DNA of 64,000 nucleotides from JBFONV01 sp040779335 (lineage in GTDB: Bacteria > Pseudomonadota > Gammaproteobacteria > Enterobacterales > Alteromonadaceae): assembly GCA_040779335.1 (NCBI GenBank), contig JBFONV010000003.1:310001-374000 (forward strand). Direction: 5' to 3'. The stretch's first letter is position 1; each line of letters opens with the position of its first letter. Of this stretch, positions 42,089-51,686 are shown piece after piece. The translations under genes were made by a program, and so were the position numbers. The notes beneath the pieces were generated by a model that saw nothing but the letters and a program-made list of their open reading frames with translations, made no database searches and was not told the DNA's origin.

Positions 42089-44347
42089 ATGCTTAACAAA
42101 GATTTAGAAATTTCACTTAATTTAGCTTTTCGTCAAGCTAAAGAGTCTCGTCATGAATTTATGACGGTAGAGCATTTACTGTTAGCGTTATTAGATAATC
42201 CATCTTCTGTCGAAGCACTGAAAGCCTGTGGGGCTGATATGCCTAAGTTACGTAAGGAACTGCTCGATTTCATCGGCGAAACCACGCCAGTGATCCCGGT
42301 AGGAGAGGATGAGAGAGAAACTCAGCCGACATTAGGCTTTCAGCGAGTACTGCAACGGGCTGTATTTCACGTGCAATCATCAGGTAAAAGTGAAGTTAAC
42401 GGCTCTAATGTTTTAGTCGCAATATTTAGTGAGCAAGAATCCCAAGCCGCTTATTTTCTTAAAAAATCTGATATTAGCCGGTTAGACATTGTCAATTATA
42501 TTTCCCATGGTATCGCTAAAGTTGAATCACAAAACAATAGCGCTGCTACTGACGAAACGATGACACAAGCCGAAGAAGAACCCAGAACAATAGAAAACTT
42601 TTCGACCAATCTTAATGAAGAAGCGCTGAAGGGCAATATTGATCCACTTATCGGTCGTAATGATGAATTACAAAGAACGTTGCAAGTGTTGAGTCGTCGT
42701 CGGAAAAACAATCCGCTATTTGTCGGTGAGGCCGGTGTAGGTAAAACCGCTATTGCCGAAGGGTTGGCAAATTTAATTATATCTGATGACGTTCCTGATG
42801 TTCTTGCTGATGCGACTATATATTCTTTAGATATGGGGGCCTTACTTGCAGGGACAAAATACCGCGGAGATTTTGAGAAACGTTTTAAATCTTTACTCAA
42901 AGATTTAGAAAATGATACCAATGCCATACTGTTTATCGACGAAATTCATACCATAATTGGCGCTGGAGCAGCATCAGGCGGAATGATGGATGCGTCCAAC
43001 TTAATTAAACCCTTGTTGTCTGCAGGTAAGTTGCGTTGCATTGGCTCAACGACGTATCAAGAATATCAAAGTATCTTTGAAAAAGATCGCGCATTAGCGA
43101 GACGTTTCCAGAAAATAGATATAGCAGAGCCTAGTATTGATGACACCACTAAAATTTTAGTTGGTCTGAAAGAGAAATATGAATCACATCATGGTATTCG
43201 TTATACCAATAAGGCACTACGAGCTGCTGCGCAGTTGTCAGCTAAATATATTAATGAAAGGTTTTTGCCTGATAAAGCGATTGATGTTATCGATGAAGCT
43301 GGCGCAAAACAGCAACTAATTGCTGCTTCAAAACGCAAGAAGATTATCAATAACACCGATATAGAAAATATAGTGGCAAAAATGGCCCGCATACCGGAAA
43401 AATCGGTATCTTCATCGGAAGTCGATAGCCTTAAAACTCTCGATCGTAATCTAAAATTAGTGGTGTTTGGTCAAGACCAAGCTGTTGATGAGTTATCTTC
43501 TGTTATTCGTTTATCGCGTGCAGGTTTAGGTAATGATGAAAAACCTGTCGGTTCCTTTATGTTTGCTGGGCCTACTGGCGTTGGTAAAACTGAAGTGACG
43601 CAGCAATTAGCTAAAATTTTAGGGGTGGAGTTATTACGGTTTGATATGTCAGAGTATATGGAAAAGCATGCGGTCAGCCGTTTAATCGGTGCACCTCCCG
43701 GTTATGTTGGCTATGAACAAGGCGGATTACTGACTGATGCGGTGTTAAAGCATCCCCATGCGGTTGTATTGCTAGATGAAATAGAAAAAGCGCATCAAGA
43801 TGTTTACAACATTCTCTTGCAAGTAATGGATCACGGTACGTTAACCGACAACAACGGTCGTAAAGCTGACTTTAGAAACGTTATTTTAGTGCTGACCACT
43901 AATGCCGGTGTCACTGAAACCACACGTCAATCTATTGGTTTTAAACAACAGGACCATAGTTTCGACGCTAAAGATGAAATTAATCGAGTATTTTCGCCTG
44001 AATTTAGAAATAGATTGGACAATATTGTGTGGTTTAATCATTTAAGCACTGAAGTTATTCAACAGGTTGTTGATAAGTTCATTGTTGAACTTCAGGCTCA
44101 ACTTGATGAAAAAGGTGTATCACTAGAATTAACGAAAGATGCTAAAAAATGGTTGGCTGAGCATGGCTATGATAAAACCATGGGCGCACGTCCTATGTCT
44201 CGCTTAATTCAAGAACAATTGAAAAAGCCACTGGCTAATGAATTATTGTTTGGTGAATTGACTCAAGGTGGAGTAGCAAAAGTTGGCGTGAAAAAATCAC
44301 AATTATCCATAACTTGCGAGAAGAAAAAAGAGTTGGTAGAACACTAG
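42089..44347 (+). CDS. clpA: ATP-dependent Clp protease ATPase subunit ClpA
   Basis: This 752-residue AAA+ unfoldase has an N-domain (residues 1-145), D1 with GEAGVGKTA and D2 with GPTGVGKTE Walker A motifs, each followed by a Walker B (ILFIDEIHTI; VVLLDEIEKA). The ClpP-binding loop region (I-G-F) is present near Q-S-I-G-F-K. The length matches E. coli (758). It lies 29 bp after clpS. A terminator follows. Confidence 0.96.
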   Translation: MLNKDLEISLNLAFRQAKESRHEFMTVEHLLLALLDNPSSVEALKACGADMPKLRKELLDFIGETTPVIPVGEDERETQPTLGFQRVLQRAVFHVQSSGKSEVNGSNVLVAIFSEQESQAAYFLKKSDISRLDIVNYISHGIAKVESQNNSAATDETMTQAEEEPRTIENFSTNLNEEALKGNIDPLIGRNDELQRTLQVLSRRRKNNPLFVGEAGVGKTAIAEGLANLIISDDVPDVLADATIYSLDMGALLAGTKYRGDFEKRFKSLLKDLENDTNAILFIDEIHTIIGAGAASGGMMDASNLIKPLLSAGKLRCIGSTTYQEYQSIFEKDRALARRFQKIDIAEPSIDDTTKILVGLKEKYESHHGIRYTNKALRAAAQLSAKYINERFLPDKAIDVIDEAGAKQQLIAASKRKKIINNTDIENIVAKMARIPEKSVSSSEVDSLKTLDRNLKLVVFGQDQAVDELSSVIRLSRAGLGNDEKPVGSFMFAGPTGVGKTEVTQQLAKILGVELLRFDMSEYMEKHAVSRLIGAPPGYVGYEQGGLLTDAVLKHPHAVVLLDEIEKAHQDVYNILLQVMDHGTLTDNNGRKADFRNVILVLTTNAGVTETTRQSIGFKQQDHSFDAKDEINRVFSPEFRNRLDNIVWFNHLSTEVIQQVVDKFIVELQAQLDEKGVSLELTKDAKKWLAEHGYDKTMGARPMSRLIQEQLKKPLANELLFGELTQGGVAKVGVKKSQLSITCEKKKELVEH

Positions 44348-44375
44348 CTCTTCAATAATTACCAAGTGAAAGTAA

Positions 44376-44406
44376 CAAAAAAGCCCTGAAATATCAGGGC
44401 TTTTTA
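44376..44406. terminator. Bidirectional terminator between clpA and infA
   Basis: AAGCCCTGA (44381-44389) and TCAGGGCTT (44394-44402) form a 9-bp stem, with A- and T-tracts on either side. It lies between convergent clpA and infA. Confidence 0.9.
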
Positions 44407-44423
44407 TTTAATTTAATGTTATT

Positions 44424-44642
44424 TTATCTAGCACGGAAAATAATGCGGCCTTTTGATAAATCATATGGCGTTAATTCAACAGTAACTTTATCGCCTGTCA
44501 AAATGCGGATATAATTTTTACGCATTTTTCCTGAAATATGCGCAGTGACGACATGACCATTTTCTAACTCAACGCGGAACATGGTATTAGGCAAAGTATC
44601 TAAAACTGTACCTTGCATTTCAATATTTTCTTCTTTCGCCAT
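44424..44642 (-). CDS. infA: Translation initiation factor IF-1
   Basis: This 72-residue OB-fold protein matches IF-1 along its length: IEMQGTVLDTLPNTMFRVEL, GHVVTAHISGKMRKNYIRIL, DKVTVELTPYDLSKGRI. It binds the ribosomal A-site during initiation. It is placed as in E. coli between clpA and aat, and is read opposite to clpA. Confidence 0.97.
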   Translation of the reverse strand: MAKEENIEMQGTVLDTLPNTMFRVELENGHVVTAHISGKMRKNYIRILTGDKVTVELTPYDLSKGRIIFRAR

Positions 44643-44727
44643 TGGGCGTAAAACCTCTATAGTTGTGCGTAAATAAAAAGCTGCGCAGATGATGCCGAAT
44701 TGATCGCCTAATGTAAAGCGATCGCTA

Positions 44728-45429
44728 CTATTTATTTATAGTTTTCCACGTATTTATCACTAATCTTTGATATGGAGAGTACCGATCTTTATAGTTCATT
44801 TTCTGACACTTCTCTATTTGGTACCCCAAATACAAATATTCTTTATCAAATCGTTTGGCAATATCTAGCTGAGTTAATATAGCAAAAACACCTAATCCTG
44901 ATGATCTATAGTCAGGAGAATAAAATGTGTATACCGCTGACAACGCCTCTTGCAATATATCAGTCACTGCCACAGCGATGAGTCGTTCCTGGTGGTAAAT
45001 TTCGACAAATATTTGTTTGGTAATTTTGCTTGCTAAAAAGCTTTGATATTGTTCACGCGAAGCAGGGTACATGCTCCCGTCTTTATGAATATTATTAATA
45101 TACTCTTCAAATAATGAATAGTAGTGAGGTTTAGCTTCATAAGAGAGTGTCACTTGAAAGTGTTTGTTCTTTTTTAATAAACGTTTTTGGCTTCTTGAGG
45201 GCTGAAATTGTTTTACTAATACTCTAATTGATTGGCATTCGTTACAGTTTTCACAATGTGGTCGATATATCTGATCACCACTTCTTCTGAAGCCTTGTGA
45301 CATCAACCAAGAATAACTATCGCTGGTTTGTAATAAAGGATCTGTTGCTACCAATAAACGTTCGTGCTCGTTTGGCAGATAATTACAAGGAAAAGACTTT
45401 GTTATGCCTAATTTATAATTTGTATTCAT
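44728..45429 (-). CDS. bpt: Aspartate/glutamate leucyltransferase Bpt (bacterial Ate1-like)
   Basis: This 233-residue protein shows the N-terminal P-C-x-Y-L (FPCNYLPNEHERLL) and cysteine pair C-E-N-C-N-E-C, then MSQGFRRSGDQIYRPHCENC and the GNAT-like part AVYTFYSPDYRSSGLGVFAI. It transfers Leu to N-terminal Asp or Glu, making destabilised proteins for ClpS/ClpA. It is 19 bp downstream of aat. Confidence 0.93.
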   Translation of the reverse strand: MNTNYKLGITKSFPCNYLPNEHERLLVATDPLLQTSDSYSWLMSQGFRRSGDQIYRPHCENCNECQSIRVLVKQFQPSRSQKRLLKKNKHFQVTLSYEAKPHYYSLFEEYINNIHKDGSMYPASREQYQSFLASKITKQIFVEIYHQERLIAVAVTDILQEALSAVYTFYSPDYRSSGLGVFAILTQLDIAKRFDKEYLYLGYQIEKCQKMNYKDRYSPYQRLVINTWKTINK

Positions 45430-45448
45430 GACTTAATTATAAGCGTAT

Positions 45449-46150
45449 TTACAGAATTCGACTACGCCAAAAATTATCTGGTACAGATATTTGTATTGCT
45501 TCATCTTTTAAGCGAACAAATTCATCTCTACTAATTTCAATAGCGCCCATATCTGCAAGGAATGGATTGAGCATTTGGCAATCGATAAACTTTATATCGA
45601 TGGTTTCAAGTAGTTGCGCGATATGTATCAGTGCAAATTTTGACGCGTTACTTTTTTTATAGAACATTGATTCACCAGAAAAGTAACCATTAATGGCAAC
45701 GCCGTATAGCCCTCCGACCAATTCGCCTTCCATCCAGACTTCGATGGAATGTGCAAAGCCTTTATTATGTAGAGCTAAATATGCATTTTGCATGTCATTG
45801 ACTATCCAAGTCTCTTCTTTACGAAAAGGGGCATCGGCACAATATTTTATCACTTCGGGGAAAGCTTGATTTAGGGTAACTTGATACTGCGTTTTTTTTA
45901 AAGCTTTTTGCAGGGTACGATTAACCTTTATGTTATCGGTGTAAATAATGGCTCTTGGATTGGGAGACCACCACATTAAGGGATCGTTTTCGCTATACCA
46001 AGGAAAAATTCCATGACGGTAAGCATTGATGAGGCGTTTAGAAGATAAATCCCCTCCTATGGCGAGTAAGCCATTAGGTTCAGTGAGGGCGCATTCTAGT
46101 GGTGGAAATGCCAGACTCTCAAATTGTAAATGCTGAAGAATCTGGCGCAT
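45449..46150 (-). CDS. aat: Leucyl/phenylalanyl-tRNA-protein transferase Aat
   Basis: This 233-residue protein has the conserved FPPLECALTEPNGLLAIGGD start, YRHGIFPWYSENDPLMWWSP with the aromatic core, and the late block YGVAINGYFSGESMFYKKSN. It adds Leu or Phe to N-terminal Lys/Arg. It is upstream of bpt and 20 bp downstream of trxB in the same direction. The cydDC pair that lies between aat and trxB in E. coli is absent. Confidence 0.95.
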   Translation of the reverse strand: MRQILQHLQFESLAFPPLECALTEPNGLLAIGGDLSSKRLINAYRHGIFPWYSENDPLMWWSPNPRAIIYTDNIKVNRTLQKALKKTQYQVTLNQAFPEVIKYCADAPFRKEETWIVNDMQNAYLALHNKGFAHSIEVWMEGELVGGLYGVAINGYFSGESMFYKKSNASKFALIHIAQLLETIDIKFIDCQMLNPFLADMGAIEISRDEFVRLKDEAIQISVPDNFWRSRIL

Positions 46151-46169
46151 AGCGTATCAATAGTGATAA

Positions 46170-47126
46170 TTAACTGTTTTTAGCATCTAAATAACGCTCA
46201 GCATCTAATGCCGCCATACAGCCAGCACCCGCTGAAGTAATTGCTTGGCGATAGATGTGATCAGCTACATCACCCGCTGCAAAAACACCTTCAACACTTG
46301 TTTGTGTCGCGTTACCGTTAGTGCCGCTTTCGATGGTTAAGTAACCATCTTTCATTGCTAGTTGATCTTTAAAAATATCGGTATTAGGTTTATGGCCAAT
46401 CGCTATAAATGTACCCATTACGTCTACATTTTCCATTTCACCAGATTTCACGTTTTTAAGACGAACGCCAGTTACGCCCATATTGTCACCAAGGACTTCA
46501 TCTAATGTCGAATCTAAGTGCAGAATGATGTTGCCGTTTTCCACTTTATCCATTAATCGCTTAGTTAATATTTTTTCAGAGCGGAAACTATCTCTACGAT
46601 GTATTAAATGAACTTCTGAGGCTATGTTTGAAAGATAAAGCGCTTCTTCGACGGCGGTATTACCACCACCAACCACAGCGACTTTTTGACCTTTGTAAAA
46701 GAAGCCATCGCAAGTTGCACAGGCTGAAACACCACGCCCCATAAAGGCTTCTTCAGACGGTAAACCTAGATATTGCGCCGATGCGCCTGTTGCGATGATT
46801 AGCGCATCACAAGTATATTGGCCACTATCACCAATTAAAGTAAATGGGCGCTGGCTAAAGTCTACCTTGTTGATGTGATCAAAAATAATTTCAGTGTCAA
46901 ATTTTTCTGCATGTTTCTGCATGCGGTCCATTAATGCAGGACCGGTTAAATCATCAGCGTCCCCTGGCCAGTTTTCAACTTCAGTTGTAGTAGTAAGTTG
47001 TCCGCCTTGCTGCATACCAGTTATCATTACTGGTTGTAAATTTGCTCTTGCTGCGTAAACGGCTGCCGTATATCCCGCAGGGCCTGAACCTAAAATGAGT
47101 AACGGGCAATGTCTTGCTTCGCTCAT
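46170..47126 (-). CDS. trxB: Thioredoxin reductase TrxB
   Basis: This 318-residue flavoprotein has the FAD loop ILGSGPAGYTAAVYAARA, the redox pair in S-A-C-A-T-C-D-G-F-F and the NADPH loop VAVVGGGNTAVEEALYLS. The C-terminal AGDVADHIYRQAITSAGAG binds FAD. The ATG at 47126 has GGAG six bases upstream, while the open TTG four codons earlier overlaps that site. It keeps cytoplasmic thioredoxin reduced. Confidence 0.95.
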   Translation of the reverse strand: MSEARHCPLLILGSGPAGYTAAVYAARANLQPVMITGMQQGGQLTTTTEVENWPGDADDLTGPALMDRMQKHAEKFDTEIIFDHINKVDFSQRPFTLIGDSGQYTCDALIIATGASAQYLGLPSEEAFMGRGVSACATCDGFFYKGQKVAVVGGGNTAVEEALYLSNIASEVHLIHRRDSFRSEKILTKRLMDKVENGNIILHLDSTLDEVLGDNMGVTGVRLKNVKSGEMENVDVMGTFIAIGHKPNTDIFKDQLAMKDGYLTIESGTNGNATQTSVEGVFAAGDVADHIYRQAITSAGAGCMAALDAERYLDAKNS

Positions 47127-47210
47127 GTATTGCTCCAAATTTTATTCGTTATATGTGAATTGATTGGGATTCTAAGGAAATAACTCAAGGGCGTAAATTA
47201 ACTTTTTAAT

Positions 47211-47246
47211 AAAAAAAATGAGCGCAGCTTAGAAAGTGCGCTCATT
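47211..47246 (-). terminator. Rho-independent terminator downstream of ald
   Basis: On the minus strand ATGAGCGCA and TGCGCTCAT form a 9-bp stem, followed by eight T. Two more short hairpins (TACAGATA...TATCTGTA; GTCTGTGCAAACAGAC) lie between it and the ald stop. Confidence 0.85.
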
Positions 47247-47327
47247 TATGTACAGATAAACCAATATCTATCTGTAAAAGGGCTTTCATCTGTCTGTGCA
47301 AACAGACAAATGAGTTAGCTAAACATA

Positions 47328-48446
47328 TTAATTAAGTAATGCTACTCCAGGATCAATATATTCAAACCCTAAGTTCTCAGCAACACTCTTACATGTTACT
47401 TGACCATTAATGACGTTTAGACCATTTAATAAATGTTTATTATCAAGTAACGCTTGTACATGACCTTTATTAGCTAATTGAATAATATAAGGCAATGTTG
47501 CATTGTTTAACGCAAATGTCGATGTCAATGGCACAGCGCCAGGCATATTCGCTACACAATAATGCACAACATCATCAACAATAAATGTCGGTTCAGCATG
47601 TGTGGTCGCAACAGATGTTTCAATACAACCACCTTGGTCTATTGCTACGTCGACAATAGCTGAACCAGGCTTCATATTCTTGATATGTTCTTTAGTAACA
47701 AGTTTAGGTGCCGCTGCGCCAGGAATTAACACGCCCCCGATCACTAAATCAGCTTCAAGTACGTGTTTTTCTAAAGCGTCAGCAGTAGAATATACCGCTT
47801 TGATTTTGTTGCCATATATATCGTCTAAACGGCGTAAAACAGCAGTGTTACGATCTAAAATAACAACTTCTGCACCCATGCCTACAGCCATTTTAGCCGC
47901 ATTGTTACCAACCATTCCGCCACCAATGATGACAACTTTAGCTGGTTCAACGCCCGGTACACCACCTAGCAACATACCGCGACCTGCATTTGACTTTTCA
48001 AGTGCTTGTGCTCCGGCTTGTATTGACATGCGGCCTGCAACTTCTGACATTGGTGCTAATAAAGGTAGACCGCCGTTGTCGTCTGTCACTGTTTCATAGG
48101 CAATACATATAGCATTGCTTTTTATTAGGTCTTCAGTTTGTGGTAAGTCTGGGGCAAGGTGTAAATAAGTGAAAAGAATTTGACCTTCACGTAACATTGC
48201 GCGTTCAACTGCTTGTGGCTCTTTTACTTTTACAATCATATCTGCTTGAGCAAAGACATCGCTTGCAGTGTTGAGTACTTGTGCTCCAACAGCGGTGTAA
48301 TCTTCATCAGTAAAACCGATACCAGAACCTGCATTGGTTTCAACAACAACTTGATGGCCGTGGCTAATAAGTTCACGAACGCTTGCTGGAACCATGCCGA
48401 CACGGTATTCGTGGTTTTTTATTTCTTTTGGAACGCCGATAATCAT
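47328..48446 (-). CDS. ald: Alanine dehydrogenase Ald
   Basis: This 372-residue protein starts MIIGVPKEIKNHEYRVGMVP; an upstream GTG at 48461 is also open. Key parts are KVKEPQAVE (catalytic Lys region), YLHLAPD, and the NAD loop VVIIGGGMVGNNAAKMAVG. It converts alanine to pyruvate and ammonia. It is divergent from lrp, which is a likely regulator of it. Confidence 0.94.
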   Translation of the reverse strand: MIIGVPKEIKNHEYRVGMVPASVRELISHGHQVVVETNAGSGIGFTDEDYTAVGAQVLNTASDVFAQADMIVKVKEPQAVERAMLREGQILFTYLHLAPDLPQTEDLIKSNAICIAYETVTDDNGGLPLLAPMSEVAGRMSIQAGAQALEKSNAGRGMLLGGVPGVEPAKVVIIGGGMVGNNAAKMAVGMGAEVVILDRNTAVLRRLDDIYGNKIKAVYSTADALEKHVLEADLVIGGVLIPGAAAPKLVTKEHIKNMKPGSAIVDVAIDQGGCIETSVATTHAEPTFIVDDVVHYCVANMPGAVPLTSTFALNNATLPYIIQLANKGHVQALLDNKHLLNGLNVINGQVTCKSVAENLGFEYIDPGVALLN

Positions 48447-48572
48447 AATTTTAATTCTCACTTGTTGATATTAGTCGCTAGTATAGTGGTAAATTATTAG
48501 AATAACCTGTCGTTATTTGAGTTGTCTCAGTATATAATTCTAAAAAATAAGTGTTTGTTAGGGTTTTATAAA

Positions 48573-49055
48573 TTGAGCAATGTTAATGATAAAAAGTTAG
48601 ATCGCATTGATAGAAATATTTTAGTCGAACTTCAAAAAAATGGACGATTATCGAATGTAGAATTGTCGAGGCGAGTAGGTTTAAGTCCGACTCCTTGTTT
48701 AGAAAGGGTTAAACGACTAGAAAATGAAAACTTTATTTCCAACTATACCGCGACCTTAAATCCACATAAATTAGAAGCGGCACTGCTGGTATTTGTCGAA
48801 ATCACGTTGACAAAAACCAGTCCTGATGTTTTTGATGACTTCTCTAAAGCAGTGCAAGAATTGGATGTAGTTCAAGAATGTCACCTAGTTTCAGGTAATT
48901 TTGATTTTCTATTAAAGACTCGAGTTTCAGATATGGCAGCATATCGCGTGCTTCTAGGAGATACCTTACTGCAGTTACCCGCAGTGAGCGAAAGTAGAAC
49001 TTATGTTGTCATGGAAGAAGTAAAATCGAGTAATGCAATACCAATAAAACGTTAA
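48573..49055 (+). CDS. lrp: Leucine-responsive regulatory protein Lrp
   Basis: This 160-residue regulator starts at TTG 48573, after AGGG; the frame is open 17 codons further but has no family similarity there. The HTH is NVELSRRVGLSPTPCLERVK, followed by the RAM domain (LVFVEITLTK; ECHLVSGNFDFLLKTR). It is very close to E. coli Lrp, a global regulator of amino-acid metabolism. The order trxB-lrp-ftsK-lolA matches E. coli with ald inserted. Confidence 0.94.
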   Translation: MSNVNDKKLDRIDRNILVELQKNGRLSNVELSRRVGLSPTPCLERVKRLENENFISNYTATLNPHKLEAALLVFVEITLTKTSPDVFDDFSKAVQELDVVQECHLVSGNFDFLLKTRVSDMAAYRVLLGDTLLQLPAVSESRTYVVMEEVKSSNAIPIKR

Positions 49056-49115
49056 AGCATTTAATTACTGTCAATATTTTGTTATTTTACCCTATATAAT
49101 AAGTAAAAATTTCCC

Positions 49116-51641
49116 ATGGTTACGATATTGTCTTCAGAATCTCCTAAATTAAATGGTGTACAACGTCTGCTTGAAGCGGGTTTGTTGTTTTTTTGTGTGT
49201 TTGCCATGTATATCATGCTGGCTTTATTTAGCTTTGATCCAGCAGATCCCGGTTGGTCTCAAACAGGATATCAAACACCCGTGCGAAATTTAGGGGGTGC
49301 CGTTGGTGCTTACCTATCGGATTTGCTGTTAAATCTATTTGGCATAGTCGCGTATAGTCTGCCATTTGTATTGGCGATCATTGGATGGCTAGTATTTCAA
49401 AAATTTCATCGCTTGATGCAGCTTGATTATTTAACGTTGGGATTGAAATTTATTGGCTTTATCATGTTTTATATTGGCGTTACTTCAATTGCCAGTATGA
49501 ATTTTGACGATATTTTTTATTTTTCCGCGGGTGGTATCTTAGGTGATGTATTAAGCAATAGTCTTTTACCTTACCTCTCTTTTGTCGGCAGCAGCTTACT
49601 ATTTTTACTATTGTGTTGTTCAGGCTTTGTATTGTTAACTGGGCTGTCATGGTTAAAATTTATTGACGCTGTTGGCGCATACACCATTTTATTTGTCCAA
49701 TATCTGATATCGTTACCAAGTCTATTAAAAGATAAATTTAGTAGCGATGAAATAGCGAACAATGACGGTAGAACTGACGATGTTACCGCAGTTAAATCTT
49801 TAAAAAACAATAAGAAAAATACTTTAGAGCAAGTTGAAGTAAAAGAAGCTTTTGCTGCTTTAAGCACTGATCCGATTGATAGAAATGATGATTTTGAAGT
49901 ACAGCATAAACAAATCCTAAATGATGATATTTCTTTTGGCTTTGATGACAATGAACCCTACGTGACCATCGACGATTTGATGGGAGAGCCTTTAGCCTTC
50001 AATGTTCAAGAGCACGTTAGCGATGATGAAATATCTGCCGCATTCGAGCCGGTAGAAAAAATTGTCGTTGACGAGCCGACAACACTGCATGACAAAATTA
50101 AGCAGCAATTAGAAGATGGAAAGCCTGCAGAACCAAATTACAGTGAAATGCCATCACTAGATTTGCTCGATCGTTCAGATAAAGTTAAAAATCCTATCGA
50201 TCAAGCCCAATTAGATAAGGTTTCCCGACTAGTAGAAGCAAAATTAATTGAATTTGGTATAAAGGCTGATGTTGTCGATGTTTTACCAGGCCCCGTTATT
50301 ACACGATTTGAATTAAACTTAGCTCCTGGAGTAAAAGTTAGTAAAATCACAAACTTATCTAAAGATTTGGCGCGTTCATTATCAGCTAAAAGTGTACGTG
50401 TTGTTGAGGTGATAGAAGGTAAATCTGTGATAGGTATAGAATTACCAAACAAACATCGCGAAACAGTGTTCTTTGCCGATGTGATTTCTTGTGACAAATT
50501 TGAGCAATCTAAATCAAATTTGGCCATGGCGATTGGTAGTGACATCTCAGGTCAACCAGTGATAGCTGACCTTGCTAAAATGCCACACCTATTAGTTGCC
50601 GGTACAACAGGCTCAGGTAAATCTGTTGCGGTAAACACTATGATTGTCAGTATTCTCTATAAGTCTTCGCCAGAAGATGTGCGCATGATCATGATAGATC
50701 CTAAACAGGTAGAATTGTCAGTGTATGACGGCATTCCACACTTACTTTCTGAGGTGGTGACCGATATGAAAGAGGCGGCCAACGCACTTCGTTGGTGTGT
50801 AGGTGAAATGGAACGTCGCTATCAGTTAATGTCCAAATTGGGGGTGCGCAATCTTAAAGGCTATAATGAAAAGGTCGCTAAAGCAATAAAGGCGGGTGAG
50901 CCTATTATAGACCCACTATGGCAACCTAGTGATGCTTTTAGTCAAACGCCGCCGACATTAGAAAAATTACCATCTATCGTTATTGTCGTTGATGAGTTTG
51001 CCGATATGATGATGATTGTCGGTAAAAAAGTTGAAGAGTTAATCGCGCGAATAGCGCAAAAAGCACGTGCCGCCGGTATACATCTAATATTAGCAACACA
51101 GCGCCCATCTGCCGACGTTATTACTGGTTTGATTAAAGCGAACATTCCAACACGTATGGCTTTGCGGGTGCAATCACGCATCGAATCACGAATAATTCTT
51201 GATCAACAAGGTGCAGAGCAGCTGTTGGGAATGGGGGATATGTTTTATCTGCCGCCAGGGGAAGCTGTACCAATACGTGTACATGGGGCCTTTGTTGATG
51301 ATCATGAAGTACATGCGGTTGTCAGTGATTGGAAATCGCGCGGTGAACCTAATTACCTCGATGAAATTCTATCAGGTGAAAGTGAGCAAGATATATTATT
51401 GCCTGGTGAACAAGCAGAAGGTGACGACGAAGAGCTTGACGTACTTTACGATGAAGCACTCGCTTTTGTTGCCGAAACTCGTCGTGTTTCTATTTCTAGC
51501 GTGCAACGAAAATTTAGAATTGGTTATAACCGCGCTGCACGTATCGTCGAACAAATGGAAATGCAGGGTGTGGTTAGTTCGCCAGGGACTAATGGGGCTC
51601 GTGAAGTGTTAGCGCCGCCACCGGTTAAATCCTTTGACTAA
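49116..51641 (+). CDS. ftsK: DNA translocase FtsK
   Basis: This 841-residue protein has four or five N-terminal membrane helices (to about residue 205), an acidic linker that is short compared with E. coli (about 150 residues), and the motor with GTTGSGKS at residues 496-503 and IVVDEFADMM. A C-terminal winged-helix gamma domain (FVAETRRVSISSVQRKFRIG) that reads KOPS lies at about 770-835. It couples chromosome segregation to division at the septum. Confidence 0.95.
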   Translation: MVTILSSESPKLNGVQRLLEAGLLFFCVFAMYIMLALFSFDPADPGWSQTGYQTPVRNLGGAVGAYLSDLLLNLFGIVAYSLPFVLAIIGWLVFQKFHRLMQLDYLTLGLKFIGFIMFYIGVTSIASMNFDDIFYFSAGGILGDVLSNSLLPYLSFVGSSLLFLLLCCSGFVLLTGLSWLKFIDAVGAYTILFVQYLISLPSLLKDKFSSDEIANNDGRTDDVTAVKSLKNNKKNTLEQVEVKEAFAALSTDPIDRNDDFEVQHKQILNDDISFGFDDNEPYVTIDDLMGEPLAFNVQEHVSDDEISAAFEPVEKIVVDEPTTLHDKIKQQLEDGKPAEPNYSEMPSLDLLDRSDKVKNPIDQAQLDKVSRLVEAKLIEFGIKADVVDVLPGPVITRFELNLAPGVKVSKITNLSKDLARSLSAKSVRVVEVIEGKSVIGIELPNKHRETVFFADVISCDKFEQSKSNLAMAIGSDISGQPVIADLAKMPHLLVAGTTGSGKSVAVNTMIVSILYKSSPEDVRMIMIDPKQVELSVYDGIPHLLSEVVTDMKEAANALRWCVGEMERRYQLMSKLGVRNLKGYNEKVAKAIKAGEPIIDPLWQPSDAFSQTPPTLEKLPSIVIVVDEFADMMMIVGKKVEELIARIAQKARAAGIHLILATQRPSADVITGLIKANIPTRMALRVQSRIESRIILDQQGAEQLLGMGDMFYLPPGEAVPIRVHGAFVDDHEVHAVVSDWKSRGEPNYLDEILSGESEQDILLPGEQAEGDDEELDVLYDEALAFVAETRRVSISSVQRKFRIGYNRAARIVEQMEMQGVVSSPGTNGAREVLAPPPVKSFD

Positions 51642-51686
51642 GTGTTTGCTTCGTTGCCGCTAAGCAATATTAAAATTTGAGTAAAT

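Noticed and set aside
42496..42927. 143-codon open frame on the minus strand inside clpA
   Set aside because: Antisense shadow of the first AAA+ domain of ClpA.
47602..48099. 165-codon open frame on the plus strand inside ald
   Set aside because: It lies fully antisense to the well-conserved alanine dehydrogenase gene, has low-complexity composition and no ribosome-binding site.
49056..49115. LexA box before ftsK, as in E. coli
   Set aside because: No CTGT-N8-ACAG pattern is present in this short gap.
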